NCBI GenBank assembly: GCA_020161215.1
Contig: JAIUOM010000018.1
Location: 1-46,046 of the forward strand
Length of the DNA: 46,046 nt
From: Pseudomonadota bacterium
Lineage (GTDB): Bacteria; Pseudomonadota; Gammaproteobacteria; Burkholderiales; Burkholderiaceae_C
Direction: 5' to 3'
The position numbers were made by a program, and so were the translations under genes. This document shows, piece after piece, positions 34,962 to 44,088 of this stretch. Positions within the stretch are counted from its first letter, which is position 1. Every line of letters begins with the position of its first letter. The notes under the pieces were generated by a model. It saw nothing but the letters and a program-made list of their open reading frames with translations. It had not been told where the DNA came from and made no database searches.

Positions 34962-37057
34962 TGCTTGAGCGGCTTCTCTGGCTGTGGCGTGACCGTTGGG
35001 GGCTGGCGACGCCGGCTGTTCCGACGGTGGCGCTCACCAAGCCACCGGCCCGCCCTGTCGGGCAGCGTCTTGCGCGCTGGTCGGTCTGGGATCTGCCGGG
35101 CGTGCCGCTCCTGTCCATGCTGATCGCCTCGCTGCTGTTGTTGGCGGTGATTGGTTTGGAATTGAGTCTTGCTGGGCAGGCGTGGTTCGCCGCGGCCCTG
35201 CTGGTGACGGCCATCTACCTCAGTCGTCATCGTGGGTTCATGGCCAACGTGATGATCCTGGTCTTGTCCTTCATCGCCACGGCGCGTTACTTTGTGTGGC
35301 GGTTCGAGGCGACGATTCCTCGTGGTCTGGGCGTGGAGCATTGGATCGGTTGGTTGGAATGCGTGGCGGAGCTGTTCCTGTGCCTATGGGTCGCCCTGCT
35401 GCTGCTACGCGCTGCCTGGCCGCTGGAACATCCGCAGCGCGCGATGCCCAGCATCCGGCAGGAATGGCCGATGGTGGATTTCGTGTTGCGGTGCGGCGAA
35501 TGCTCCCTGAGCGAGGTGGAGCAGGGTCTGCGTTCGATTCTGGAGCTGGATTGGCCGGCTGAGAAAACCCACGTATTCGTGTACGACGATGCGGAGCGCG
35601 CCGATGTGCGCGAACTGGCACGGCGCTGGGGGTGCGGCTACCTGGCGCCCACCGCCGACCGGGGTCACGAGGACTGGCTGATCGCGGCTGCCTCGGCCAG
35701 CCGTGGCGCCTTCTTGGTTACGCTGGATGGGCACGATCGTTGTGCGCCGGGTTTCCTGCGCGCGGCCAGTGCCTGGATGCTTTTCGACATGGCGCTGGCG
35801 CTGACTCACACTCCGGGGCATGCCATTGCTCCGACGCTTCATCCCCGACTTCAATCGCGTTTCGATTCTCGTTGGCAGGGGGGCGGGGTGGCGATGATTC
35901 GGCGCGCCGCGTTGCTGGATCTGGAGAGTGCTGAGCGCCGTGCGGAAGGGCTGGCCGAGCGCTTGCTTGACGAAGGCCTGGCGGTGGCCTGCGTTGGGCG
36001 TTCCTCCCGCGGTTCGGCCGCCGAACGCTTGCCGGCCGAAGACGAAGCCTGGGTGCGAATCGACCATCCCGGCGGCGACAAGGCTGGAGTTTTCAGGGAT
36101 GGCGTGCAGGGGCTGTGGCGCACCCTTGGCATTTTCATTCCGGTGGCCGGATTGATCGTCGCGGCGGTGCCGGTGTTGGAGCTGTTGTTTCGCCTGAACG
36201 TCATCGACACCTCGCTTGTCGCGCTGGCGGCGTACCTGGTGTCGCACGTGGTTCATGGTTACATCGCCGTTCGGCGCCTGCGGGTTTCGCACCGCGACTC
36301 GTTCTGGCATGAACTGCGCGAAAACGGTGCCGCTGTCCACGTGGCTTTGGCCAGCGCCGGACTGGTGCTGCGCACCGGTTTGCGTCGGCTGGTGCGCGCC
36401 GTTCCGGACGTGCTGCGACAGGCGCTGCGCCCATCCGGCGAGGAAGGTCGTCAGGCCTGCCTGCGCACCGCCTGGATCGGGCTCAACGGCCTGGCCGTGC
36501 TGGCCGGTCTGTGGCACCTGTGGGGCGCGGCGGCGGGATGGCCACTGGTGGCGTTTTTCGTGGTTTGGGCCGGGTTTCAGGTCTTCCATGGTTTGGCGAT
36601 GTTCGCAATCGACTGGGAGCAGCGTTTCAGGCGCTGGAGCGATCAACGACACCTGCACGTGCCGGCCATGCTCACACTGGCCCGTGGCAAGACCATGGCT
36701 TGCGAGACCACTAACTTTCCCCAACGCAACCTGGAGTTGACGCTGCCGGACGATCCCAGGCTGGAGCGTGGCCAGCGAGTCCGGCTGGCGTTGCTGCCCG
36801 ACGTGTCCGAGAGCATGCTCAATGCCCAGGTGATGGAACTGGATCCACGCGCCCGACAGGTGCGCTTGCGGATCGATGATCAATTCGAGCAACGCTGTGT
36901 CGAGCTGGCTCGGCAGTTGCGGCGGCCGCCGCCGGATTGGCCGGCATGGCTGCCAGGACCCCAAATCCTTTGGTGGATCCCCGGGAGGGTGCAACGCACG
37001 GTGCAACGCACCGCGAGACGCCTGCGCAGTTGGTGGGCGTGGATTGCACGGGTGTAG
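34961..37057 (+). CDS. BcsA-like membrane protein with degenerate synthase and PilZ motifs
   Basis: The product of about 698 residues follows BcsA in order: N-terminal helices, WPMVDFVLRCGECSL where BcsA has VDVFIPTYNE, LDWPAEKTHVFVYDDAER, a GGGVAMIRRAALLDL block, RDSFWHELREN, and a C-terminal beta region. The catalytic set is broken. The first DD remains, but DxD reads LDGHDR, TED is missing and the QxxRW segment is absent. In the PilZ-like part the second Arg of RxxxR is Gln and D/NxSxxG reads NFPQRN, so c-di-GMP binding is doubtful. It is therefore probably a non-catalytic scaffold or channel for BcsB. The ATG at 34961 is used; an upstream ATG at 34940 is also in frame. Confidence 0.75.
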   Translation: MLERLLWLWRDRWGLATPAVPTVALTKPPARPVGQRLARWSVWDLPGVPLLSMLIASLLLLAVIGLELSLAGQAWFAAALLVTAIYLSRHRGFMANVMILVLSFIATARYFVWRFEATIPRGLGVEHWIGWLECVAELFLCLWVALLLLRAAWPLEHPQRAMPSIRQEWPMVDFVLRCGECSLSEVEQGLRSILELDWPAEKTHVFVYDDAERADVRELARRWGCGYLAPTADRGHEDWLIAAASASRGAFLVTLDGHDRCAPGFLRAASAWMLFDMALALTHTPGHAIAPTLHPRLQSRFDSRWQGGGVAMIRRAALLDLESAERRAEGLAERLLDEGLAVACVGRSSRGSAAERLPAEDEAWVRIDHPGGDKAGVFRDGVQGLWRTLGIFIPVAGLIVAAVPVLELLFRLNVIDTSLVALAAYLVSHVVHGYIAVRRLRVSHRDSFWHELRENGAAVHVALASAGLVLRTGLRRLVRAVPDVLRQALRPSGEEGRQACLRTAWIGLNGLAVLAGLWHLWGAAAGWPLVAFFVVWAGFQVFHGLAMFAIDWEQRFRRWSDQRHLHVPAMLTLARGKTMACETTNFPQRNLELTLPDDPRLERGQRVRLALLPDVSESMLNAQVMELDPRARQVRLRIDDQFEQRCVELARQLRRPPPDWPAWLPGPQILWWIPGRVQRTVQRTARRLRSWWAWIARV

Positions 37058-37080
37058 GGCTTAACTCAAATGGAAATATC

Positions 37081-39393
37081 ATGGATCAAGGGAAGATGAG
37101 ACAGCCTTTCTCTGTTCTTCACGCACTCAGGAAGCCGGTGGTGGGTGTGCTGGTGGCCAGTCTTTCAGGTATGGGGGTGGTGCCGGTCTGGGCTCAGCGC
37201 GCGACCGCCACCTCGGCCGAGCGGGTGGAGCGCAAGGACGCGGGTACGGAGGCTGGTGCCGCCACCACGCAAAGCCAGCAACGCGTGGTGTCCATGTCGC
37301 TCAAGCAGTTGGGGGCGTGGTCGTCCATTCGACTGCGGGGCGTGGAAGGGCACCGGAGCCTGTTTCTGACCGTCCGTGCCGACGAAGTGGTGGTGTCCGC
37401 GCGTTTGCGCCTGGCTTACGACTATTCGCCAGCCCTGATTCCGGAGTTGAGTCACCTGGCCATTGCCCTGAACGATCGGGTCGTGACGGTGGAGGGGTTG
37501 CCGGCCGGCAAAAACCTGGGCAACGTGCGAGACATCGCCCTGAATCCCCGCTGGTTCAAGGAGCTCAATGAGCTTCGGTTGTCGTTCATCGGGCATTACA
37601 CCCGCCAGTGCGAGGACCCTTACCACTCCTCCCTGTGGTTGTCGGTCAGCGATCTGAGTCGGCTCGAGTTGACCTTGGCGCCGGTGTCCTCCATCGGCGA
37701 TCTGCGACACCTTCCAGCACCCTTTATCGACCGTCAGGAAGCCGAAGCCCTGATGCTGCCGTTTGCGTTTTCCAGTGCTCCTTCGCTGGGCACGCTGGAA
37801 GCGGCAGGCACCGTGGCGTCGTGGTTCGGTGCCGAGGCGGGAACACGTGGCGCCACGTTCCCCGCGCGCTTGGGTGAATTGCCCGAGGGCAACGGGGTCG
37901 TGTTCCTGAAAGGTGGCGAGTCGATCGGCCCGATCCGCTCCAGCGCCGCGTCCAACATCTCCATTCAGCAGCATCCGAACAACCCCTTGGCCAAGCTGCT
38001 GGTGGTTTCGGGCGCCAATGAGGCCGAACTCCAGCGGGCCGCGCATGCCCTGGTGCTCACGCACCGCACGCTGGGCGGCACCAGCGCCAATATCACCAAG
38101 GAAACGCAGGCGGCGCCGCGCAAGCCCTACGACGCGCCTGCTTGGGTGCGGCTGGATCGCCCGATGAAGTTTGGCGAACTGGTCAAGCCAGAGGAGCTAC
38201 GGGTTCAGGGCTACTTCCCGGAAGTGGCGCGCATGAATTACCGCGTCCCGCCCGATCTGTTCACTTGGCGCACGGAAGGTGTGCCGGTGAACCTGAAGTA
38301 CCGCGCCACGCGGTTGCCCACGCAGAAAAATTCCAGCCTGTCCCTTGCGGTCAACAACAACTTCCTGGGCGCGGTACCGCTGAACGAGCTGGAACCCCAT
38401 CCGACCAATCCGAAGATGTTGCTCTCGACCGGACGGGACGCGCTGGTCCGGGATCTGGCCCTGCACCTGCCGCCGCACGTGGCGACCGGGCGCGATCAAC
38501 TGCAGATGACCTACGCCTTCGACATCGTGCGTGAGGGCATTTGCGGTGACTTGCCTCCTGACAACCTGATGGGCGCGGTCGACCCCGAGTCGACCATCGA
38601 TTTCAGCGGCTTCCCACACTACGCCGCCATGCCCAACCTGGCGTACTTCGCCAAGCTGGGCTTCCCCTTCACGCGGATGGCCGATCTGTCCGAGACGGCG
38701 GTGGTGCTGCCGGCACGGGCCGACGCCCAGGAGACCAGTCTTTATCTGGCCGTAATGGGCCGCATGGGGGAGTCCACCGGCTACCCCGCCTTGCGTCACC
38801 GCGTCATCTCGTCGTCGGAGCTGGAGCAGTTCGCCGATCGGGACCTGATCGTGATCGGTTCTGGCGACAGCCAGAGCTTGATGAAGCAATGGGCCGATCG
38901 CCTGCCGGTCACGCACGAAAACGGCGAACGTCGGGTTCGCGAGTCGCTGCGCAGCTGGCGACCCACGTACCGCTGGGAGCAAAAGGATATCGACGACGTG
39001 GCCGATCCTGGCTCCGTGCTCAATCTCTCCGATTCGGCTCAGTTGTCCCTCGTCATGGGCATCGAATCGCCGCTCAAGGCCAAGCGCAGCGTGGTGTTCC
39101 TGTACGCGGACCGGGCCGCCGACCTGCGCAAGCTGGGCAATGCGCTGACCGACTTCGAGCGCGTATCGTCCTTTCGGGGTGACATGGCCGTGGTCGATGA
39201 CAAGCTGATCCGCCAGGCCAAGGTTGGCCCGACGTATTACATTGGCGAATTGCCCCTGGAGCGGCGGGCACGCTGGTTCTTCCAGGATCAACCCTGGTTA
39301 CTGGCCGTGGCGGCTCTGTTGGCCGTGCTGCTGCTGTCGGTGCCGATATACCGCATCCTGCGGCGCGTGACCACACGTCGCAAAGGGGGGTGA
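37081..39393 (+). CDS. bcsB: Cellulose synthase regulatory subunit BcsB-like protein
   Basis: The 770-residue product has a signal peptide (about residues 1-39, ending PVWAQ) and a long periplasmic region of alternating beta-sandwich carbohydrate-binding and flavodoxin-like domains. Typical BcsB blocks are SSIRLRGVEGHRSLFLTV, a CEDPYHSSLWLSV patch, NNNFLGAVPL, and a C-terminal helix LLAVAALLAVLLLSVPIYRIL that packs against BcsA. BcsB guides the emerging glucan through the periplasm. It begins 23 nt after the BcsA-like gene. That BcsB is well conserved while BcsA is degenerate suggests that BcsB still has a working role. Confidence 0.87.
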   Translation: MDQGKMRQPFSVLHALRKPVVGVLVASLSGMGVVPVWAQRATATSAERVERKDAGTEAGAATTQSQQRVVSMSLKQLGAWSSIRLRGVEGHRSLFLTVRADEVVVSARLRLAYDYSPALIPELSHLAIALNDRVVTVEGLPAGKNLGNVRDIALNPRWFKELNELRLSFIGHYTRQCEDPYHSSLWLSVSDLSRLELTLAPVSSIGDLRHLPAPFIDRQEAEALMLPFAFSSAPSLGTLEAAGTVASWFGAEAGTRGATFPARLGELPEGNGVVFLKGGESIGPIRSSAASNISIQQHPNNPLAKLLVVSGANEAELQRAAHALVLTHRTLGGTSANITKETQAAPRKPYDAPAWVRLDRPMKFGELVKPEELRVQGYFPEVARMNYRVPPDLFTWRTEGVPVNLKYRATRLPTQKNSSLSLAVNNNFLGAVPLNELEPHPTNPKMLLSTGRDALVRDLALHLPPHVATGRDQLQMTYAFDIVREGICGDLPPDNLMGAVDPESTIDFSGFPHYAAMPNLAYFAKLGFPFTRMADLSETAVVLPARADAQETSLYLAVMGRMGESTGYPALRHRVISSSELEQFADRDLIVIGSGDSQSLMKQWADRLPVTHENGERRVRESLRSWRPTYRWEQKDIDDVADPGSVLNLSDSAQLSLVMGIESPLKAKRSVVFLYADRAADLRKLGNALTDFERVSSFRGDMAVVDDKLIRQAKVGPTYYIGELPLERRARWFFQDQPWLLAVAALLAVLLLSVPIYRILRRVTTRRKGG

Positions 39394-39405
39394 CGGAGCT
39401 GTCAG

Positions 39406-40572
39406 ATGAAGTGGTGGCGGATACGCGTGTGCTTGTGCTTATGGGGTGCGCTGTGCGCGCTGCCCGGGTGGGCCCTGGACGACGATCTGGCCACCGAGCA
39501 GATGATCGCCGAGGCCCGGCAGTGGGTCACGCGCGGGCGTGAGGATTTGGCCGCCGAGGTCTGGACGCGCTTGCTGGCCACGCGGCCCCAGCACCCCATG
39601 GCGCTGGTGCAACTGGGTCTGATCCAAGCCCGCGCGGGGCGGCTGGACGCCGCCAGGGGGCTGCTTGAGCGCGCCCAGCGGCTACCCAAGCCCCCTGCCG
39701 ATCTGGATACCTTGAAGCGCGCGCTGGCACCTTCTCAATCTGGGGCCGCGAATGCGGTGGCGGCCAACTCCCCGGCGCCGGCACCCGCACCGCAGTCACC
39801 AGCTCGAAAGATCGCCGATGAGGCCGTGAGTCGTCCGGTGGCGGAACCGCCCTCGCGTTCGCGGCAGGCGCAGGCACCCAAGGAACCTGACAAGCCCGAA
39901 AGGACCGCGCGGTCGGCGGAGAAAAAGGGCAGCGCCAGCAAAGCCGAATCCGACCAAGTGGCCACCACCAGCAAGCGCCGCGAAGCGCTGCCGAAAACCT
40001 CTTCGCGCGAGTCCGCCGCTGCCGAGGCGCCGCCGGCGCCGGATACCGTCCGCGCCCGCACGAGCGCCACCGGTCCTGGGCGATCGGAAGACCGGTCCGC
40101 ATCGGCCAGGGCAGCGGCAGCCACTGATCCACTCGCCGAACTGAAATCCGGTTCCGCCGTCGAGGAGCGCTGGGGCGATACCCGGCAGAAGCTGGAGCAA
40201 CTGGTGCGTGCCCAACCCAACGACCCGCGCTACCTGCAGGCGCTGGCCGTGCATCTGACCCATCGGGAAGCTTCGCGCCGCGAAGGTGTGCGTCTGCTCG
40301 ATTCCCTGACCCAGCGCGGCGTGGCCAGCCCGGAGGCACGGCAGGCTTGGCGGCAGGCCTTGCTCTCGCTTTCTCCGCGGCAGGGCGACGACAAATTGTT
40401 CGCCAGTTACCTGGCCCGGTACACCGACGTCGACGTGGCGGCGCGCGCCCGCATGCTTCAGGCCAGCGAGACGCGGCCTGCCACAACCCGGCTGCTTGAG
40501 AGCCGCACGCACGAATCCGGAGCCACGGAAGCAGGCCTCGCCCCTGCGGGTAAGTCCGTAGCCACATGGTGA
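39406..40572 (+). CDS. Periplasmic TPR protein, BcsC N-terminal-like
   Basis: The 388-residue product has a signal peptide (about residues 1-23, CALPGWALD). A TPR pair follows (EARQWVTRGREDLAAEVWTRLLATRPQHPMALVQLGLIQARAGRLDAARGLLERAQ, about residues 34-90). A low-complexity linker rich in Ala, Pro, Glu, Lys and Arg fills about 105-250, and more TPR-like helices come after it (VRAQPNDPRYLQALAVHL). This is the start of BcsC, which normally continues into many TPRs and an outer-membrane barrel. Here it stops after 388 residues with no barrel. The barrel function may be supplied by the exporter at 27428-29176. It begins 12 nt after bcsB. Confidence 0.65.
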   Translation: MKWWRIRVCLCLWGALCALPGWALDDDLATEQMIAEARQWVTRGREDLAAEVWTRLLATRPQHPMALVQLGLIQARAGRLDAARGLLERAQRLPKPPADLDTLKRALAPSQSGAANAVAANSPAPAPAPQSPARKIADEAVSRPVAEPPSRSRQAQAPKEPDKPERTARSAEKKGSASKAESDQVATTSKRREALPKTSSRESAAAEAPPAPDTVRARTSATGPGRSEDRSASARAAAATDPLAELKSGSAVEERWGDTRQKLEQLVRAQPNDPRYLQALAVHLTHREASRREGVRLLDSLTQRGVASPEARQAWRQALLSLSPRQGDDKLFASYLARYTDVDVAARARMLQASETRPATTRLLESRTHESGATEAGLAPAGKSVATW

Positions 40573-40621
40573 AGCACCGGTTGCCTTGGTGCACGCAGAC
40601 AAAACGACAATAGGGAGGTTC

Positions 40622-41371
40622 ATGCACATCATTTCATTCGTATCGGGCAAGGGCGGCAGTGGCAAGACCACGCTGACCGCCAACGTTGCCGTGGCGCTGG
40701 CGCGGCGCGGCCATTCCGTGGTGGCCATTGATCTGGACCCGCAGAACGCCCTGGGTCTGCACCTGGGACTGGAGGCCACGGAAGAGGGCGGTCTGGCGCG
40801 TGAAGGCATTCGGCGCAGCGCCATGTTCGAAAGTCCGTTCGGGGTGCACTTCATTCCCTTCGGGCGCCTGACCACCGAGGAATTGCCCGAGTTCCACGCC
40901 TTTCTTCGCGACCACCCCGACTGGCTGGCGCAGAGCTTGGCCGCCTTGCCGCGCTCGGAGTTCCGTTTCGTCCTGCTCGACACCCCACCTGGGCCCACGC
41001 CCTACCTGCGACAAGCGCTGCATGCCGCGCACCGGGTGCTGGTGTGTGGGTTGGCCGACGCCGCGTCCTACGCCACGTTGCCGCAGATGATGGCCCTGGT
41101 CGAGGAGTACACGCACGACCGACCGCAGTTCCTGGGCGCGCACCCGATCATCAACCAGATGCCCGTGAACGGGCGCCTGGGGCACCAGGTTCGCTCGGCC
41201 GTGGCGACCGAATACGGTGCCACGCTGGCGCCGGTCTCGGTCCACCGCGACCCGCGGGTGGCCCATGCGCTGGCCAGCGAGCAACCCGTGGTCGAATACG
41301 ATCCCGCCGCCATGGCTTCACTGGACATCGAGTACTTGGCCGACTGGTTGATTGATCTCGCCGATCTCTGA
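40622..41371 (+). CDS. BcsQ-like ParA/MinD-family ATPase, second copy
   Basis: The 249-residue protein has Walker A GKGGSGKTT (K10), IDLDPQNALGLHLGL, VLLDTPPGPTPYLRQAL and INQMPVNGRLGHQV, matching BcsQ, but it is clearly diverged from the copy at 34194-34961. GGGAGG lies just upstream of the ATG at 40622; an in-frame ATG at 40586 lacks such a site. A second BcsQ in one operon is unusual. The two may form a heterodimer or localise different parts of the machine, such as the BcsA/B scaffold and the acetylation module. Confidence 0.82.
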   Translation: MHIISFVSGKGGSGKTTLTANVAVALARRGHSVVAIDLDPQNALGLHLGLEATEEGGLAREGIRRSAMFESPFGVHFIPFGRLTTEELPEFHAFLRDHPDWLAQSLAALPRSEFRFVLLDTPPGPTPYLRQALHAAHRVLVCGLADAASYATLPQMMALVEEYTHDRPQFLGAHPIINQMPVNGRLGHQVRSAVATEYGATLAPVSVHRDPRVAHALASEQPVVEYDPAAMASLDIEYLADWLIDLADL

Positions 41372-41409
41372 TCGACGATCGAGCGCATTCACCCTTCGAC
41401 CCATTGGTT

Positions 41410-42597
41410 ATGCGATTGAATGCGCGACGACTCCTGAATGGCCTGGCCGGGCTGCTGCTGCTGGGGTTGCTCGCGTGCACGCAGGTGGCCTCGCCACCTC
41501 CCCCAGGACAGACACGCCCGGTGGCCTGGGGTTACGTGGCCTGGTGGGTGCCGCAAGCCTGGATCAACGCACCCTTGAACCGCATGGAACGGGTGCTGTT
41601 CTTCGAAATTCGGATGGAACGCGACGGCTCCGTTCGAGACATGCACGGCTGGCCGGGGGCGTTTCCCGAGTTGCGTGCCCTGGTGCAGCAACATCGGATC
41701 CCGCTGGACCTGACGCTGACCCTGCACGATCTGGGGGACTTCAACAGCCTGTTTCGTTCCGCCGAGGCCATTGCCCGTTTTCTGGGCGTGGCCGAACGTC
41801 TGGCCAGCGATCCAGGCGTGAGCGGCGTGCAGTTGGACGTTGAAATTTACGAGCATCCGGATCAAAACGCCCTGGTGGCGTTTCGGCGTTTCACCGCCGA
41901 GCTGGCGGACCGGCTGGCCGCCATGAAGCCCCCGAGAGTCCTGTCGGTGTTTCTGCCGATCGGTGCCGAGCAGCAGATTTACGACCGAGACAGCCTGCGG
42001 CGCGTCGGCTACGCGGTGCTGCAGGGCTACGATGCGCACTGGCAAGGCAGCCCCACGTCGGGCCCGATAGCGCCCCTGACGGGACCGTGGCGCATGACCT
42101 GGGGCAAGGCCCTGACCGAGGCGGCGCGGCTGGGGCTGGACAAAAAGCGCATCCTGATGGGGTACCCGCTGTACGGCTACCAGTGGTCCATGCGCCAGCG
42201 CGGCCTGTACGCGCAGACTTCTGGTCCAGGGGAAGTCGTCACCCTGGCTCCCCAGCTGCAGCGTCCTGGCAACAAACCCACCGACAACGTGCGCGACAAG
42301 ATCAAGCAGCACGGCTGCGGCCGTGACCCCTACATCGCCTCGTCGTTCTACGAATACCAGAAGCCGGACGGCCAGTGGGTGACCGGGTGGTTCGAAGGCC
42401 CGGCCGATCTGGACCGCAAACATCGGTTTCTGATGGACCAGGGCGTGCGTGGGACGGCGTTTTTTGCACTGGGGTACGACAGCTATGTGCTGGTCGATCG
42501 TTTTGTTGGGCGCAATGATCGGCTGGCCGCCGGTGGGCCCCTGGATGTAGGAGGGAACGAAACGTGCAGTGGATGCGGCCTGGGGTGTGGGTCGTGA
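41410..42597 (+). CDS. GH18-like lipoprotein (putative amino-sugar polymer hydrolase)
   Basis: The 395-residue product has a lipoprotein signal (LLGLLACTQ, C23) and a TIM-barrel-like order with WGYVAWWVPQAW at strand 1. VSGVQLDVEIYEH aligns with the GH18 active-site strand DGxDxDxE. D144 and E146 occupy the last Asp and the catalytic Glu; the first two Asp are replaced by Ser and Gln. Later blocks VLQGYDAHWQG and ILMGYPLYGYQW fit GH18 substrate strands. GH18 enzymes cleave beta-linked GlcNAc polymers with help from the N-acetyl group, unlike the GH8 BcsZ of cellulose operons. It may trim the polymer or only bind it. The ATG at 41410 was chosen. Confidence 0.72.
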   Translation: MRLNARRLLNGLAGLLLLGLLACTQVASPPPPGQTRPVAWGYVAWWVPQAWINAPLNRMERVLFFEIRMERDGSVRDMHGWPGAFPELRALVQQHRIPLDLTLTLHDLGDFNSLFRSAEAIARFLGVAERLASDPGVSGVQLDVEIYEHPDQNALVAFRRFTAELADRLAAMKPPRVLSVFLPIGAEQQIYDRDSLRRVGYAVLQGYDAHWQGSPTSGPIAPLTGPWRMTWGKALTEAARLGLDKKRILMGYPLYGYQWSMRQRGLYAQTSGPGEVVTLAPQLQRPGNKPTDNVRDKIKQHGCGRDPYIASSFYEYQKPDGQWVTGWFEGPADLDRKHRFLMDQGVRGTAFFALGYDSYVLVDRFVGRNDRLAAGGPLDVGGNETCSGCGLGCGS

Positions 42598-42692
42598 AAT
42601 GAGGGTGAAGCCGATCCCGCGGCGGCTTGAGGCCGATCGGTCGGGGCGGTTTCGGATGGGGCCTGGTGGGGCTCCTGGGCGGAGGAGTCTCC

Positions 42693-44078
42693 ATGGTTTT
42701 CAGTTCAAACATATTTCTATTTGCATTTCTTCCGCTGTTTCTGCTGTGCTACTACCTGACGCCGTGGCGTGGGAAGTCGGCGCTGATCCTGTTGTTCAGC
42801 TATGCGTTCTACGCCTGGTGGCGACCCGATTTCCTGGCCTTGCTGGTGGGCGTCACGGTGGGCAGCTACTGGTTTGCCATCGCCATCGACAACCAACCCG
42901 ACGCGGCCCGGCGCAAGACCCTGCTGTCCATTGGCGTCACGCTGAACCTGCTGACCCTGGGGTACTTCAAGTACGCCAATTTCGGCATGGACAGCCTGAA
43001 CGTCGTGCTGGCGTCCGTCGGGCTGCAGCCGATCGAGTTCATGCGCGTGCTGCTGCCGATCGGCTTGTCGTTCTACATCTTTCACGCCATCAGCTACCTG
43101 GTCGATATTTACCGGCGCGAGGCACCCCCGGCGCGCGACCTGATCGACTTCGCCGCGTTCATCGCGCTGTTTCCGCACCTGGTTGCCGGCCCGGTGTTGC
43201 GCTACCACCTGCTGGCCGAGCAGTTTCGTTCGCGCGTGCACTCGCCCAGCCGTTTCGCGCGCGGCTGCGCCTTGTTCATGCTGGGGTTTTGCCAGAAGGT
43301 GCTGATTGCCGACGTCGTCGCGCCCTTGGCGGACGCGGCCTTCGCCTTGCAGGCCCCCACCGCCGGCGACGCCTGGGTGGGCGCCATCGCCTACACCATC
43401 CAGCTGTTCTTCGATTTCAGCGGCTACTCCACCATGGCCATCGGCCTGGCGCTGATGATCGGGTTCATCTTTCCCGAGAACTTCAACGATCCGTACGTCT
43501 CCGCGTCGATCACCGAGTTCTGGAAGCGTTGGCATATGTCGTTGTCCAACTGGCTGCGTGAGTACCTGTACATCTCGCTGGGCGGCAACCGCAAGGGTGT
43601 GCGCCGGACCTACATCAACCTGTTTCTGACCATGCTGTTGGGTGGGCTGTGGCACGGAGCCAACTGGACTTTCGTCGTCTGGGGGGCCTGGCATGGGGGT
43701 ATCCTGGCCATCGAGCGCTACCTGGAGCAACGCTTTGGGCCCTCGCGCCTGCCCCACGTGGTGCGTGTCGCCAAGACCATGCTGCTGGTGATGATCGGCT
43801 GGGTGCTTTTCCGGGCCGTGGATCTGACCGCCGCCTTGCGCATGTTCGGCGGCATGGGGGGGCTGAACGGCTGGGGTTTCAGCCCGCTGTTTGCCTGGCA
43901 GCTCTCGCCCGACCGCATCGGCGTGATGCTGCTGGCCATCGTGCTGGTGTACATCTCACCGTGGCTGAAGGCCCGCCATGGCTGGTGGTTGCGCTACCTG
44001 CTGATACCGCTGTTCCTGTGGGCCGTGGCGACCTTGTCGTCGCAGTCGTTCACGCCGTTCCTGTACTTCCAGTTCTGA
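42693..44078 (+). CDS. MBOAT-family O-acetyltransferase, AlgI/WssH-like
   Basis: The 461-residue multi-pass protein shows the AlgI pattern: MVFSSNIFLFAFLPLFLLCYYL at the start, YFKYANF, LPIGLSFYIFHAISYLVDIYR, LFPHLVAGPVLRY, FDFSGYSTMAIGLALMIGF, WHMSLSNWLREYLYISLGGNRKG, and LLGGLWHGANWTFVVWG with H321 as the catalytic histidine. It passes acetyl groups from a cytoplasmic donor to a periplasmic partner, as in alginate or acetylated cellulose synthesis. GGAGGAG precedes the ATG at 42693. About 95 nt separate it from the GH18-like gene. The next gene encodes the expected partner. Confidence 0.92.
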   Translation: MVFSSNIFLFAFLPLFLLCYYLTPWRGKSALILLFSYAFYAWWRPDFLALLVGVTVGSYWFAIAIDNQPDAARRKTLLSIGVTLNLLTLGYFKYANFGMDSLNVVLASVGLQPIEFMRVLLPIGLSFYIFHAISYLVDIYRREAPPARDLIDFAAFIALFPHLVAGPVLRYHLLAEQFRSRVHSPSRFARGCALFMLGFCQKVLIADVVAPLADAAFALQAPTAGDAWVGAIAYTIQLFFDFSGYSTMAIGLALMIGFIFPENFNDPYVSASITEFWKRWHMSLSNWLREYLYISLGGNRKGVRRTYINLFLTMLLGGLWHGANWTFVVWGAWHGGILAIERYLEQRFGPSRLPHVVRVAKTMLLVMIGWVLFRAVDLTAALRMFGGMGGLNGWGFSPLFAWQLSPDRIGVMLLAIVLVYISPWLKARHGWWLRYLLIPLFLWAVATLSSQSFTPFLYFQF

Positions 44079-44088
44079 GGAGATCGCC

